Below, piece by piece: positions 18,228 through 26,362 of a stretch of DNA of 54,745 bases (the first letter of the stretch is position 1; each line of letters opens with the position of its first letter). The position numbers were made by a program, and so were the translations under genes. Origin of the DNA: Brevundimonas sp. ASV9 (GTDB taxonomy: Bacteria; Pseudomonadota; Alphaproteobacteria; Caulobacterales; Caulobacteraceae); NCBI RefSeq assembly GCF_016429195.1, contig NZ_JAELUF010000010.1:1-54745 (forward strand), written 5' to 3'. The notes under the pieces were generated by a model. That model saw only the letters and a list, made by a program, of their open reading frames with translations. It did not search any database and had not been told where the DNA came from.

Positions 18228-18317
18228 CAGATTCTCGCCTTGCGCGCTAGCGCTCGCACGTTAATCCTGAACCGCGACAAGGCCTTCTGAAGGGTCTGCA
18301 CAGGGACAGGAGACGAT

Positions 18318-19043
18318 ATGGCGCGCGTAGCGTTCGTGACGGGCGGGACCCGGGGCATCGGCAAGGCGATCGTTCAGCGCCTGCATGAGGACGGCTTCAA
18401 GGTCGCCGCCGGCTATTCCGGCAACGACGAGGCGGCCAAGGCCATCGCCGATGCGCTGGACGTCATGGTGGTGAAGGGCAATGTCGGCAGCTTCGACGAC
18501 TGCGCCCGCGCGGTGAAGGAGGTCGAGGAACAGCTCGGCCCCATCGACATCCTGGTCAACAACGCCGGCATCACCCGCGACGGCTTCTTCCACAAGATGA
18601 GCCACGACCAGTGGTCCGACGTGATCCGCGTAAATATGGACAGCGTCTTCAACATGACGCGCCAGGTCATCAACGGCATGCGCGACAGGGGTCACGGTCG
18701 CATCGTCAACATCTCCTCAATCAACGGGCAGAAGGGTCAGATCGGCCAGACCAACTATTCCGCCGCTAAGGCCGGGATGATCGGCTTCACCAAGGCGCTG
18801 GCGCTGGAAAATGCGCGCAAGGGCGTGACCGTGAACTGCATCGCGCCGGGCTATATCGACACCGAAATGGTCGGCGCCATGGACCCCAAGGTTTTGGAAG
18901 GCATCATCAGCCACATCCCCGTCGGTCGCTTGGGCAAGGGCGAGGAGATCGCCGACATGGTGTCCTGGCTGGTGGGCGAGCGTGCCGGATATGTCACAGG
19001 CTGCACACTGTCGCTGAACGGCGGTCAGTACCTGGTGGGTTGA
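18318..19043 (+). CDS. phbB: Acetoacetyl-CoA reductase PhbB/PhaB
   Basis: Short-chain dehydrogenase that reduces acetoacetyl-CoA to (R)-3-hydroxybutyryl-CoA with NADPH for polyhydroxybutyrate synthesis. The 241 residues show TGGTRGIG (8-15), NNAGITRD (81-88) and the catalytic triad S134, Y147 (in NYSAAK) and K151. The family-specific NISSINGQKGQIGQTNYSAAKAGM and a C-terminal GG-QYLVG are also present. FabG proteins share the fold, but the INGQKGQ-GQTNYS loop is characteristic of PhbB. No thiolase or synthase gene is adjacent; those would be elsewhere. Confidence 0.92.
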   Translation: MARVAFVTGGTRGIGKAIVQRLHEDGFKVAAGYSGNDEAAKAIADALDVMVVKGNVGSFDDCARAVKEVEEQLGPIDILVNNAGITRDGFFHKMSHDQWSDVIRVNMDSVFNMTRQVINGMRDRGHGRIVNISSINGQKGQIGQTNYSAAKAGMIGFTKALALENARKGVTVNCIAPGYIDTEMVGAMDPKVLEGIISHIPVGRLGKGEEIADMVSWLVGERAGYVTGCTLSLNGGQYLVG

Positions 19044-19092
19044 GGCGGGCTTCGCCCAAAATCCGCCGCGCGCGGGTTTCATCAAGTCTGTC

Positions 19093-19860
19093 ATGAAGTT
19101 GTTGGGATCGGTCAGGGCGAAAAAGTCGCCACGCGTGACCGCGATGGCGGTCGCCGCCATCGCGGTCATTGCCGTGGGCGTCGCCGCGCCCGTGGTCGTC
19201 CCGACCGAAAGCCAGGCCCAGTCCCGCCGGACCGTGCCGCCGACCGCCCGCTACGTCAGCAGCAACGGTCAGGGGTTCATCCTGGACACCTCCGGGTCGC
19301 GGCCTCTGATGCGGCTGGAACGCTCGACCGAGATCTGGGTCTTGCGGCCGACGCCCGCGCCGCGCGGCGACATCATCTATCGCAACGACAATGGCGATCA
19401 GGTGCTGAAGGTCACGCCCGACGGCGCGATCACCCTTTATACGACCACCGCCCCGCAAGGCTCGCCCGCCTCGCGCGTCGGCGAGGCGCCGGGTCTGGCC
19501 AGCGCGGCCATGACCGGAGCGCAGCTGGTCGACTATTTCATGCGCCAGAGCTACCGCGCCAGCCAGGCCATGGGCCGCCTGATCGTCATTGATGTCGATA
19601 TCCAGCCCGGCTCTGAACAGGTCGCCGCAGACACCGTCTCGGCCGCCAGCGACGCCATTGTGCGCATGGCGCGGTCCTCCAATCTGCGCGCCCAGGTGGA
19701 GCGGGTACGCCGCGTCGTGGTGTCCGATCAGGGGCGTCCGGGCGTCAGCCTGATCCAGGGCACGCTGCGGATCGTCATCGACGCCGACGCCGGCATCGCC
19801 GGCCGCCCGTCGTCGGCCCGGATCGTGCGGGTCGTGGGCGGAGACGCCCTGAACCGCTAG
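19093..19860 (+). CDS. Secreted DUF4908-like protein
   Basis: A 255-residue protein with a hydrophobic N-terminal segment (about 16-36) ending SQAQS, consistent with a signal peptide or anchor. The central RYVSSNGQGFILDTSGSRPLMRLERSTEIWVLRPTPAPRGDIIYRNDNGDQVLKVT resembles DUF4908, a family I associate with Caulobacterales and relatives and which has no known function. The second half (YFMRQSYRASQAMGRLIVIDVDIQPGSEQ) is mixed alpha-beta. It follows phbB by 49 bp. Its stop overlaps the convergent gloB stop in CTAG. Family call is from memory and moderately sure. Confidence 0.75.
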   Translation: MKLLGSVRAKKSPRVTAMAVAAIAVIAVGVAAPVVVPTESQAQSRRTVPPTARYVSSNGQGFILDTSGSRPLMRLERSTEIWVLRPTPAPRGDIIYRNDNGDQVLKVTPDGAITLYTTTAPQGSPASRVGEAPGLASAAMTGAQLVDYFMRQSYRASQAMGRLIVIDVDIQPGSEQVAADTVSAASDAIVRMARSSNLRAQVERVRRVVVSDQGRPGVSLIQGTLRIVIDADAGIAGRPSSARIVRVVGGDALNR

Positions 19861-20585
19861 CCCTGGAAACTGTCCTTGGCCGCCCGGCGCGCGGCGAACT
19901 GATCCGCATCCGTCGCGGTCAGGAACGGATTGAACCGCTTCTCCAACCCCAGCGTCGTCGGGACGGTCGGCTCGCCCCGTTCACGCGCCGCGAAGATCGC
20001 CTCGGCATGGGCGGCGGTCTCGGGCCGGTCGTCCAAGCTCAGGGTGAACCGCGCATTCGAGGCCGTATATTCGTGCGCGCACCAGATCACGGTCTGGTCG
20101 GGCCAGGCCTTCAGCCGCTGCAGGCTGTCGAACATCTGCTCCGGCGTACCCTCGAACAACCGGCCGCAGCCCAGAGCGAACAGGGTGTCGCCGGTAAAGG
20201 CCAAGCCGTCCGCCGGCGCATGAAACACCACATGGCCGAGGGTGTGACCCGGCGTTTCGGTGACCTCGAACCGCGTCTCGCCCACCATCACCACATCGCC
20301 GTCAGCGATCACCCGGTCCAGCGGCGCGACCTTGCGCACCTCTTCCGGCCCGACGATCTCGCAAGCCCAGTCGGCCTTCAGCCGCGCGTTGCCCTCGGTG
20401 TGATCGGGGTGCCAGTGGGTGTTCAGGATCAGGTCCAGACGTTCCCAGCCCAAGCCTTTCAGCTCCTCCAGAATGCGCGCTGCATCGGGCGTATCGACCG
20501 CCGCGACCACGCCGGTCGCCGCATCGCGGATCAGGAAGCCGTAGTTGTCGGCGCGGCAGGGAAACAGATGCACATCCAGGGTCAT
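19857..20585 (-). CDS. gloB: Hydroxyacylglutathione hydrolase (glyoxalase II)
   Basis: Metallo-beta-lactamase-fold enzyme that hydrolyses S-lactoylglutathione to lactate and glutathione in methylglyoxal detoxification. The 242 residues contain the zinc motif NTHWHPDHTEGN, the metal ligands in TPGHTLGHVVFH and GDTLFALGCGRLFEGTPEQM, and the late histidine in CAHEYTASNARF. The C-terminal VPTTLGLEKRFNPFL is the glutathione-binding part specific to GloB. The start ATG at 20585 is 46 bp from the divergent methyltransferase start, so the promoters overlap in that short gap. Confidence 0.96.
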   Translation of the reverse strand: MTLDVHLFPCRADNYGFLIRDAATGVVAAVDTPDAARILEELKGLGWERLDLILNTHWHPDHTEGNARLKADWACEIVGPEEVRKVAPLDRVIADGDVVMVGETRFEVTETPGHTLGHVVFHAPADGLAFTGDTLFALGCGRLFEGTPEQMFDSLQRLKAWPDQTVIWCAHEYTASNARFTLSLDDRPETAAHAEAIFAARERGEPTVPTTLGLEKRFNPFLTATDADQFAARRAAKDSFQG

Positions 20586-20631
20586 GCGCCCATCCTAGCA
20601 GCAGGGCCGCCGACAGGCATATAGTGGGGCC

Positions 20632-21375
20632 ATGCGGCGCAGCATCGACGAGCTTCGAACCTTCTACGGCGAGCCGACCGGGGCGCTGGCGCGACGGCTG
20701 GTGGCGCGACGGCTGGACGACGCCTGGGGCGAGGCGACCGACTGCGACGTGCTGGGCGTCGGTTACGCCACCCCCTGGCTGGACGCCTTCGTCGGCGCGC
20801 GGCGCGTCGTGGCCGCCATGCCGGGCGGACAAGGCGTCGAGCATTGGCCGACGGTCGGGCGCAACCGCACCCTGCTGGTTGACGACCGCCGCCTGCCCTT
20901 CCCCGCCGGATCGTTCGACCGCATCCTGCTGGTTCACGCCCTGGAAGAGGCCGACGACCCCGCCGCCCTGCTCCTGGAGGCGGTGCGCGCGCTTTCGCCC
21001 ACCGGGCGCATCATCCTGGCGGCGGCGGCGCGCGGCGGCCTGTGGGCGCGGGCGGACAACACCCCCTTTGGTCACGGCCGCCCCTTCACCCGGCGCCAGC
21101 TGGAGCGGTTGGTGCGGGATGTCGGGCTGGAGCCGATGGCCTGGTCCCAGACCCTTTATGTCCCGCCCTGGGGACCGATGCTGCCGCTGGCCGAAGGGTT
21201 CGAACAGGTCGGGCGCCGGGTGTTTCCCGGAACCGCCGGGCTGATCCTGCTGGAGGCCTCGCGCCACAGCTACGCCCGCATCCGCCCCAGAGGCCATGCC
21301 CAGCGCGTCGCCGCCCCCGTCCTGGCGCCCCAACCCGCCGCCTCCGTCTATTCGCGGGGCGAACATCGCGACTGA
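20632..21375 (+). CDS. Class I SAM-dependent methyltransferase
   Basis: A 247-residue protein of the Methyltransf_11 type, divergent from gloB. The usual glycine-rich motif I is degenerate (CDVLGVGYATPWLDAF). Motif II-III regions are clear (LLVDDRRLPFPAGSFDRILLVHALEEADDPAALLLEAVRALSPTGRIILAAA), followed by GLWARADNTPFGHGRPFTRRQLERLVRDVGLEP. The gloB-methyltransferase divergent pair recurs in alphaproteobacteria (general knowledge), hinting at a shared cellular role, but the substrate is unknown. The last 30 residues are low-complexity and Pro/Ala-rich. Confidence 0.85.
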   Translation: MRRSIDELRTFYGEPTGALARRLVARRLDDAWGEATDCDVLGVGYATPWLDAFVGARRVVAAMPGGQGVEHWPTVGRNRTLLVDDRRLPFPAGSFDRILLVHALEEADDPAALLLEAVRALSPTGRIILAAAARGGLWARADNTPFGHGRPFTRRQLERLVRDVGLEPMAWSQTLYVPPWGPMLPLAEGFEQVGRRVFPGTAGLILLEASRHSYARIRPRGHAQRVAAPVLAPQPAASVYSRGEHRD

Positions 21376-21423
21376 CGGGGAGTTGACCGTCGCCCCATCT
21401 GGCGGGCCGGGCGAAACCGCCTT

Positions 21424-21945
21424 ATGGCGAAGGCCATGCACCGACTGATCCTGATGCGGCACGCCCAGGCCGAAGCCTCCGCCCCCTCCGGCGGCGACGA
21501 GGCCCGCCCCCTGTCCGTCGCCGGTCGCGCCGAGGCCCTGCTGATGGGTCGCGCCCTGGCCGAGCGGGGCCTCAAGCCGGACCTGGCCCTGGTGTCCACC
21601 GCCGTGCGCACCCGCCAGACCTGGGAGCAGATGCACGACGCCTTCGGCGATGTGGAAGTCCGCGACGAGGACGCCCTCTACAACGCGCCCTCCGACGTGA
21701 TCCGCCGCTTCGTCGAGACCAGCGAGGACGAGGCCGGCTGCCTGCTAATCCTGGCCCACAATCCGGGCGTCCACGTGCTGGCCGCCGAATATCTCATCGA
21801 AAGCGCCGCCTCGCCGGCCGTGGTGGACAAGCTGTCGGCCGGCTTCCCGACCGGCGCCGCCGCCCTGTTCAGCGTTGATGTCGCGGGGCGCTGCACCTAC
21901 GAAGGCTTCCTGACGCCGCGGTCTCTGGGCGCGCCATCCGCATGA
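21424..21945 (+). CDS. SixA-like histidine phosphatase
   Basis: A 173-residue branch-2 histidine-phosphatase-fold protein with the RHG signature LILMRHAQAE at the N-terminus. It also has the second-arginine region LVSTAVRTRQTWE and the late catalytic histidine in LLILAHNPGVHVLA. SixA removes phosphate from phosphohistidine proteins; substrates of this subgroup in alphaproteobacteria are not defined. The start may be 21424 or the second in-frame ATG at 21436, which has GAAGG only two bases upstream. Its stop overlaps the next gene by ATGA, beginning a translationally coupled run of three genes to pyrD. Confidence 0.85.
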   Translation: MAKAMHRLILMRHAQAEASAPSGGDEARPLSVAGRAEALLMGRALAERGLKPDLALVSTAVRTRQTWEQMHDAFGDVEVRDEDALYNAPSDVIRRFVETSEDEAGCLLILAHNPGVHVLAAEYLIESAASPAVVDKLSAGFPTGAAALFSVDVAGRCTYEGFLTPRSLGAPSA

Positions 21946-22286
21946 CAGACGTCGCCTACAAGATCGTCGATGCCGCCGAATGGCGCGCCGCCGTCGCCGA
22001 GGGCCGATACGACGGCGCGCCGGTCGATCTGGCCGACGGCTACATCCATATGTCGACCCAGGCGCAACTGGCCGAGACCGCGCGACGGCATTTCGCCGGC
22101 CGTGGCGACCTGCTGCTCCTGACCGTCGATCTCAGCCGGTTCGGCGACGACCTGATCTGGGAGCCGTCGCGCGGCGGCGATCTGTTCCCGCATCTCTACG
22201 CCCCCCTGCCCGTCGCCGCCGTCACGGCCTCGCGCGCCTTCTCGGTCACTGCCGCGGGCGAGATGACGTTCGAGAACGACGCATGA
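21942..22286 (+). CDS. DUF952 family protein
   Basis: A 114-residue protein matching DUF952, a small family of unknown role related to ADP-ribosyl-transfer folds. It shows YKIVDAAEWRAAVAEGRYDGAPVDLADGYIHMSTQAQLAETARRHFAG, with the conserved DGYIH-S motif, and LIWEPSRGGDLFPHLYAPLP. It overlaps the SixA-like gene (ATGA) and pyrD (ATGA) by 4 bp on each side, so it is part of a tightly coupled operon. DUF952 genes commonly precede pyrD in alphaproteobacteria (general knowledge). Function cannot be inferred from that alone. Confidence 0.9.
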   Translation: MTDVAYKIVDAAEWRAAVAEGRYDGAPVDLADGYIHMSTQAQLAETARRHFAGRGDLLLLTVDLSRFGDDLIWEPSRGGDLFPHLYAPLPVAAVTASRAFSVTAAGEMTFENDA

Positions 22287-23329
22287 GCCTGGCTGATGTG
22301 GGCGCCGCCCTGCTGCGTCGGCTCGATCCGGAGCAGGCGCACCAGTTGGCGATCAAGGGTCTGGCGCTGGCCCCGTTGCCGACGCCGCCTGCCGACGATC
22401 CGATCCTGAGAACACGGCTGGCGGGGCTGGACCTGCCCAATCCGGTCGGTCTGGCGGCGGGTCTGGACAAGAACGGGGAGGCCCTGCGCGGCCTGTCGCG
22501 CCTCGGCTTCGGCTTTGTCGAGTGCGGCTCCGTCACGCCCCGGTCCCAGCCCGGCAATCCCAAGCCCCGCCTGTTCCGCCTCAGCGAGGACCGGGCCATC
22601 ATCAACCGGATGGGGTTCAACAACGCCGGGCTGGACGCCTTCGCCGCGCGGCTGGACCAGCGCCCGACGGGCGTCGTGGTCGGCGCGAATCTGGGGGCCA
22701 ACAAGAACACCGAAGACAAGGCGGCTGACTATGTCGCCGGTTTGCAACGCCTCGCCGGCCGCGCTTCCTATTTCACCGTCAACATCTCCTCGCCCAATAC
22801 GCCCGGCCTGCGCGCACTTCAGGGCCGCGAGCAGTTAGACGACCTGCTGGGCCGCATCGACGCCGCCCGTCCCGTCGCCACGCCTGACCGCGTACCCGTC
22901 TTCCTGAAGATCGCGCCCGACCTGATCGCCGACGAGATCGGCATGATCGTCGAGGCGTCTCTGGCCCACCGGATCGACGGCCTGATCGTATCCAACACCA
23001 CGCTGGAGCGCCCCGAGACCCTGCGCTCATCGGACGCACACGAAACCGGCGGCCTGTCCGGCGCGCCTATCCGTCCCTTCGCGGAAAAGGCCCTGCGCGC
23101 GGCGGCCGAGGCGGCGGCCGGCCGCCTGCCGCTGATCGCCGTCGGCGGCATCGACAGCGGGGCCGAGGCCTATGCCCGCATTCGCCTGGGGGCATCGGCG
23201 GTCCAGATCTATTCCGCCCTGATCTACGAGGGTCCCGGCCTGGTCGCCCGCATCAAGCGTGACCTGGCCGCTCGCCTGCGCGCCGACGGTTTTTCCGCAG
23301 TCACAGACGCGGTCGGCGCGCCCCGTTGA
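22283..23329 (+). CDS. pyrD: Dihydroorotate dehydrogenase, class 2 (quinone)
   Basis: FMN enzyme at the inner face of the membrane that oxidises dihydroorotate to orotate with ubiquinone, the fourth step of pyrimidine synthesis. The 348 residues start at ATG 22283, overlapping the DUF952 stop. A longer open frame upstream is only overlap with that gene. Class-2 features are the N-terminal membrane-associated helices (SLADVGAALLRRLDPEQAHQLAIKGL), FGFVECGSVTPRSQPGNPKPRLFRL, NRMGFNNAGLD, and NISSPNTPGLRALQ with the catalytic serine. Also seen are VSNTT and AVGGIDSGAEAYARIRLGASAVQIYSALIYEGP, the FMN phosphate site. Confidence 0.97.
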   Translation: MSLADVGAALLRRLDPEQAHQLAIKGLALAPLPTPPADDPILRTRLAGLDLPNPVGLAAGLDKNGEALRGLSRLGFGFVECGSVTPRSQPGNPKPRLFRLSEDRAIINRMGFNNAGLDAFAARLDQRPTGVVVGANLGANKNTEDKAADYVAGLQRLAGRASYFTVNISSPNTPGLRALQGREQLDDLLGRIDAARPVATPDRVPVFLKIAPDLIADEIGMIVEASLAHRIDGLIVSNTTLERPETLRSSDAHETGGLSGAPIRPFAEKALRAAAEAAAGRLPLIAVGGIDSGAEAYARIRLGASAVQIYSALIYEGPGLVARIKRDLAARLRADGFSAVTDAVGAPR

Positions 23330-23399
23330 CGGAGCGTTAGTGTCGACACGTCTAGGGTGACCGATGCGAGCGATCTGCGTTCGTCATCCGAGAGCCTGA

Positions 23400-25292
23400 A
23401 TGAAATCGACCGCCGTCGATATCGCTGAAAGCAGCTGGACCGCCGCCGTTCGCCAACGCTCGGCCGCTGCGGTGCAACGGCTCGTGGCGGCGGCGGCTGT
23501 CGCCCTGGTGGTGACGCCGATGGTCGGGGTGCGGTTCACCTTCGGCTGGGTCGTCCTGTATATGGCGGTCCAGGCCATGGAAGTGGTCGTCTATCGACCG
23601 ATCCTGAAATCTCCCGATGAGCTGTCCACGGGCCGCAAGCTGGCGATCCTGGCCGTCGTCCTCGCCAATTCGACCGTCTTCTCCTCGCTTTCCCTGGTAC
23701 TGTGGTGGATCGGCGGCGCGTTCGGCGGTGTTTGCGCCGTCCTGATGCTGACTGCGGTCATGCTGACGGCGATCGTGAACGCCACCCGATGCCAGGCCGT
23801 GATGATCGCCGGCCTCGCGCCCCAGGTCGGCTTCCTGCTGGCGACACCCTTCTTCGTCTATGCGCTGCACGCGCCTGGCCCGCTGGTCATGTCGGCCGCA
23901 GCGGCCGTGGTGCTGTTCACCTTCTATGTCGCCATCACCGGTCAGCGCATGGTCGAGGCCAGCGTCACCGTCGTTCGCGCCCACGCTCTCGCCGAGGAAT
24001 CCCGTCTCAGGGCCGAGCGCAGCCTGGCCGACCATACGACCTTCCTGGCCGCCATCGGCCATGACCTGCGCACGCCGATCGGCGCGATCCTGGCCGGCGC
24101 CGCCGAGTTGCGCACGCCCGACGCCCAGTCGCGCAACAGCGCCAACCTGATCACCGACGCCGGCCTGATGATGAAGGCCCTGCTGGACGACCTGCTGGAC
24201 CACACCCGGATCGGCGCCGGGCGAATGACGGTCGAAGCCAAGGACTTCGACCTGCGGCAAATGCTGGCCCAGACCCTGATGCTGTGGCGCGGCGTCGCCG
24301 ACGCCAAGGGGCTGAAGCTGCGCATCGAAGGCGCCTCGGCCATGCCGCGCCACGTCAAGGGCGACGTCATGCGCATCCGTCAGGTGCTGAACAACCTGAT
24401 GTCCAACGCCATGAAGTTCACAGAGCAGGGCCAGATCACCCTGCGGGTCCAGGCCTGGCCCGAGGAGCCGTCGGGATACGCCCTCCTGTTCGAAATCGTG
24501 GACACGGGCCCGGGCATGACAAACGACCAACTGGCCCGCCTGTTCACCCCGTTCGACCAGACCGCCGACGGCGTCTCCGCCCGCTATGGCGGCTCGGGCC
24601 TGGGGCTGGCGATCAGCCGCAATCTGATCGATCTTATGGGCGGTCGGCTGACGGTGCGCAGCGCGCCGGGTCAGGGCTCGCGCTTCACCGTCTCCCTGAT
24701 CCTGCCCCGCGGCGACGAGGCCGTGCAGATCGTCGAGGCCGTCGATGAAAGCCGCCTAGACATCGCCCGCTCGCTCACACCCTCGGTCGCGCCGACGCCC
24801 AAGCCCGCAGCCGTCGCGCCTGCGCCTGAACCAGCACTCGAGTCCGAACCGGTCGTCGCGACGCCTGCGGTCGCCGAAGAGGCCGAAGATCAACCGCTGC
24901 GCCTGCTGGTCGTGGACGATCACGACATCAACCGCCGCGCGGTGCAGCTGATCCTTCAGCCGCTGGGTTGCGAGATCACCACCGCCGCCGACGGCATGAT
25001 CGCGCTGGAACGCTGTCAGGAGGCGGTGTTCGACGTCATCTTCATGGATGTCCGGATGCCCGAGCTGGACGGGCGCGAGACGACTCGTCGCCTGCGCGCC
25101 GGCGGCGGACCCAACGCCGCCACCCCGGTCGTCGCCGTCACCGCCGACACCGCGCCCGAGGACGTCGCGGCCTGTCAGGCGGCCGGCATGGCCTATTTCG
25201 TCTCCAAGCCCCTGACGCCGCCCGCCCTGATCGGCGCCTTGCAGCACGTCCTGAACGACACCGCCGCTCAGGCTGCGACCGAGGCCGCCTGA
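23400..25292 (+). CDS. Membrane-bound hybrid histidine kinase with C-terminal receiver
   Basis: A 630-residue sensor. The N-terminal ~185 residues hold about six hydrophobic helices with little periplasmic sequence, suggesting intramembrane sensing. A short coiled linker follows, then HisKA with H221 in AAIGHDLRTPIGAIL and a HATPase domain (VLNNLMSNAMKF, VDTGPGM, YGGSGLGLAISR). A Pro/Ala-rich hinge (about 455-495) leads to a receiver with D550 in VIFMDVRMPELDG and the lysine in FVSKPLTPP. No cognate regulator is adjacent. It is transcribed from its own promoter 70 bp after pyrD. Its 3' end overlaps the convergent vsr gene by 25 bp. Confidence 0.94.
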   Translation: MKSTAVDIAESSWTAAVRQRSAAAVQRLVAAAAVALVVTPMVGVRFTFGWVVLYMAVQAMEVVVYRPILKSPDELSTGRKLAILAVVLANSTVFSSLSLVLWWIGGAFGGVCAVLMLTAVMLTAIVNATRCQAVMIAGLAPQVGFLLATPFFVYALHAPGPLVMSAAAAVVLFTFYVAITGQRMVEASVTVVRAHALAEESRLRAERSLADHTTFLAAIGHDLRTPIGAILAGAAELRTPDAQSRNSANLITDAGLMMKALLDDLLDHTRIGAGRMTVEAKDFDLRQMLAQTLMLWRGVADAKGLKLRIEGASAMPRHVKGDVMRIRQVLNNLMSNAMKFTEQGQITLRVQAWPEEPSGYALLFEIVDTGPGMTNDQLARLFTPFDQTADGVSARYGGSGLGLAISRNLIDLMGGRLTVRSAPGQGSRFTVSLILPRGDEAVQIVEAVDESRLDIARSLTPSVAPTPKPAAVAPAPEPALESEPVVATPAVAEEAEDQPLRLLVVDDHDINRRAVQLILQPLGCEITTAADGMIALERCQEAVFDVIFMDVRMPELDGRETTRRLRAGGGPNAATPVVAVTADTAPEDVAACQAAGMAYFVSKPLTPPALIGALQHVLNDTAAQAATEAA

Positions 25293-25699
25293 CCCCGGAC
25301 GGCCGCGATCAGGCGCGCGGCGAAATCAGGCTGTTTCATCTCACATTCCCAGACGACGACCACGCGCCAGCCTGACGCCTCCAACGCCGTTACGGCGGCG
25401 GCGTCGCGCGCGCGGTTCCGGTCGATCTTGGCGATCCAGTAATCGGCGTTGGTCTTGGGCTGGCGTGAGCCACGGGCGCAATCATGGCCGTGCCAGAAGC
25501 AGCCGTGGACGAACAGGGCGACCTTGCGGCCCTTCATCACCATATCCGGGCGGCCCGGCAGACCCATGCCGCCCAGCCGATAGCCGATCCCGGCCGCACG
25601 CAAGATCCCGCGCACGGCCAGTTCCGGCGACGTGTCCCGTCCCTTCACGCAACGCATCACGGCGCTGCGCTTCTCCGGGCTGAACACATCCGAGTTCAC
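25268..25699 (-). CDS. vsr: Very-short-patch mismatch endonuclease (Vsr)
   Basis: Endonuclease that nicks 5' of the T in T:G mismatches arising from deamination of 5-methylcytosine, starting short-patch repair. The sequence shows the family features DVFSPEKRSAVMRCVKGRDTSPELAVR (metal/substrate region) and GLPGRPDMVMKGRKVALFVHGCFWHGHDCARGSRQPKTNADYWIAKI. The latter contains the catalytic PD-(D/E)XK-like aspartate and the zinc-binding Cys/His residues. GTG at 25699 is the preferred start (about 143 residues). An in-frame TTG at 25705 is the alternative. No cytosine methyltransferase gene is adjacent, which is atypical. A 13-bp inverted repeat ends one base before the GTG. Confidence 0.9.
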   Translation of the reverse strand: MNSDVFSPEKRSAVMRCVKGRDTSPELAVRGILRAAGIGYRLGGMGLPGRPDMVMKGRKVALFVHGCFWHGHDCARGSRQPKTNADYWIAKIDRNRARDAAAVTALEASGWRVVVVWECEMKQPDFAARLIAAVRGQAASVAA

Positions 25700-25700
25700 T

Positions 25701-25742
25701 ATCAATCCACGCTCAAGTAGCGAAGCGGTAGCGTGGATTGAT
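25701..25742. repeat. Perfect 13-bp inverted repeat between the peroxiredoxin and vsr
   Basis: ATCAATCCACGCT (25701-25713) and AGCGTGGATTGAT (25730-25742) are exact complements separated by 16 nt. On the minus strand the hairpin follows the peroxiredoxin stop by 5 bp and ends one base before the vsr GTG. No T run follows on the minus strand. It may terminate the peroxiredoxin message or fold over the vsr ribosome-binding region. Confidence 0.75.
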
Positions 25743-25747
25743 CCAAT

Positions 25748-26233
25748 TTAAAGCTGCGCCAGCAGATGCTCGGCCGAGGACACCTTGAACTCGCCGCCCT
25801 GTTCGATGTTCAACTGCTCGACCACGCCGTCCTTGACCAGCATGGAATAGCGCTGCGAACGTTCGCCCAGGCCGAAGCCCGAACCGTCCAGCACCAGACC
25901 CAGGGCGCGGGTCAGCTCGCCGTTGCCGTCGGCCAGCATGACGATGCTGTCGTCGGTGATGCCCTGGCTCTCGCCCCAGGCCTTCATGACGAAGGCGTCG
26001 TTGACCGAGATGCAGGCGACCGTATCGACGCCCTTGCCCTGAATGTCGGCCAGATGATCCTTGAAGCCCGGCAGGTGACGCGCCGAGCAGGTGGGGGTGA
26101 AGGCGCCGGGCACGGCGAACAGGGCCACGGTCTTGCCGGCGAAGATATCGTCGGTGCTGACAGGCTTGGGGCCCTCGGCGGTCGCTTGGGCGAGGGTTGC
26201 GTTCGGGATGCGATCGCCGATCTGGATGGTCAT
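25748..26233 (-). CDS. Peroxiredoxin, Prx5/AhpE-like (thiol peroxidase)
   Basis: A 161-residue redoxin that reduces hydrogen peroxide and organic peroxides. The peroxidatic cysteine is C49 in VPGAFTPTCSARHLPG, with P42 and T46 completing the PxxxTxxC site. The distal arginine lies in LGERSQRYSMLVKDGVVE, and the C-terminal VSSAEHLLAQL is typical of the Prx5 group. The reductant is commonly glutathione/glutaredoxin, which fits gshA elsewhere in the window. No other cysteine is in a position that clearly marks a resolving residue except C64-region CISVNDAF. The gene is transcribed divergently from yqgE. Confidence 0.94.
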   Translation of the reverse strand: MTIQIGDRIPNATLAQATAEGPKPVSTDDIFAGKTVALFAVPGAFTPTCSARHLPGFKDHLADIQGKGVDTVACISVNDAFVMKAWGESQGITDDSIVMLADGNGELTRALGLVLDGSGFGLGERSQRYSMLVKDGVVEQLNIEQGGEFKVSSAEHLLAQL

Positions 26234-26362
26234 GTCTGTCTCGCTGAGGTTTGAGGCCGGCGCGTTTTAACGGCCGTGTGCGACACATAGACACCACGCG
26301 CGACACCGCAAGCGCCGGTTCGGCTTGCTTGCGCCGCTTTCCGGACGGATGATGCCAGGATC

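Noticed and set aside
20302..21636. A 444-codon minus-strand frame opposite the methyltransferase and SixA-like genes
   Set aside because: Gly/Gln-rich antisense frame that runs into gloB in a wrong frame; no family resemblance.
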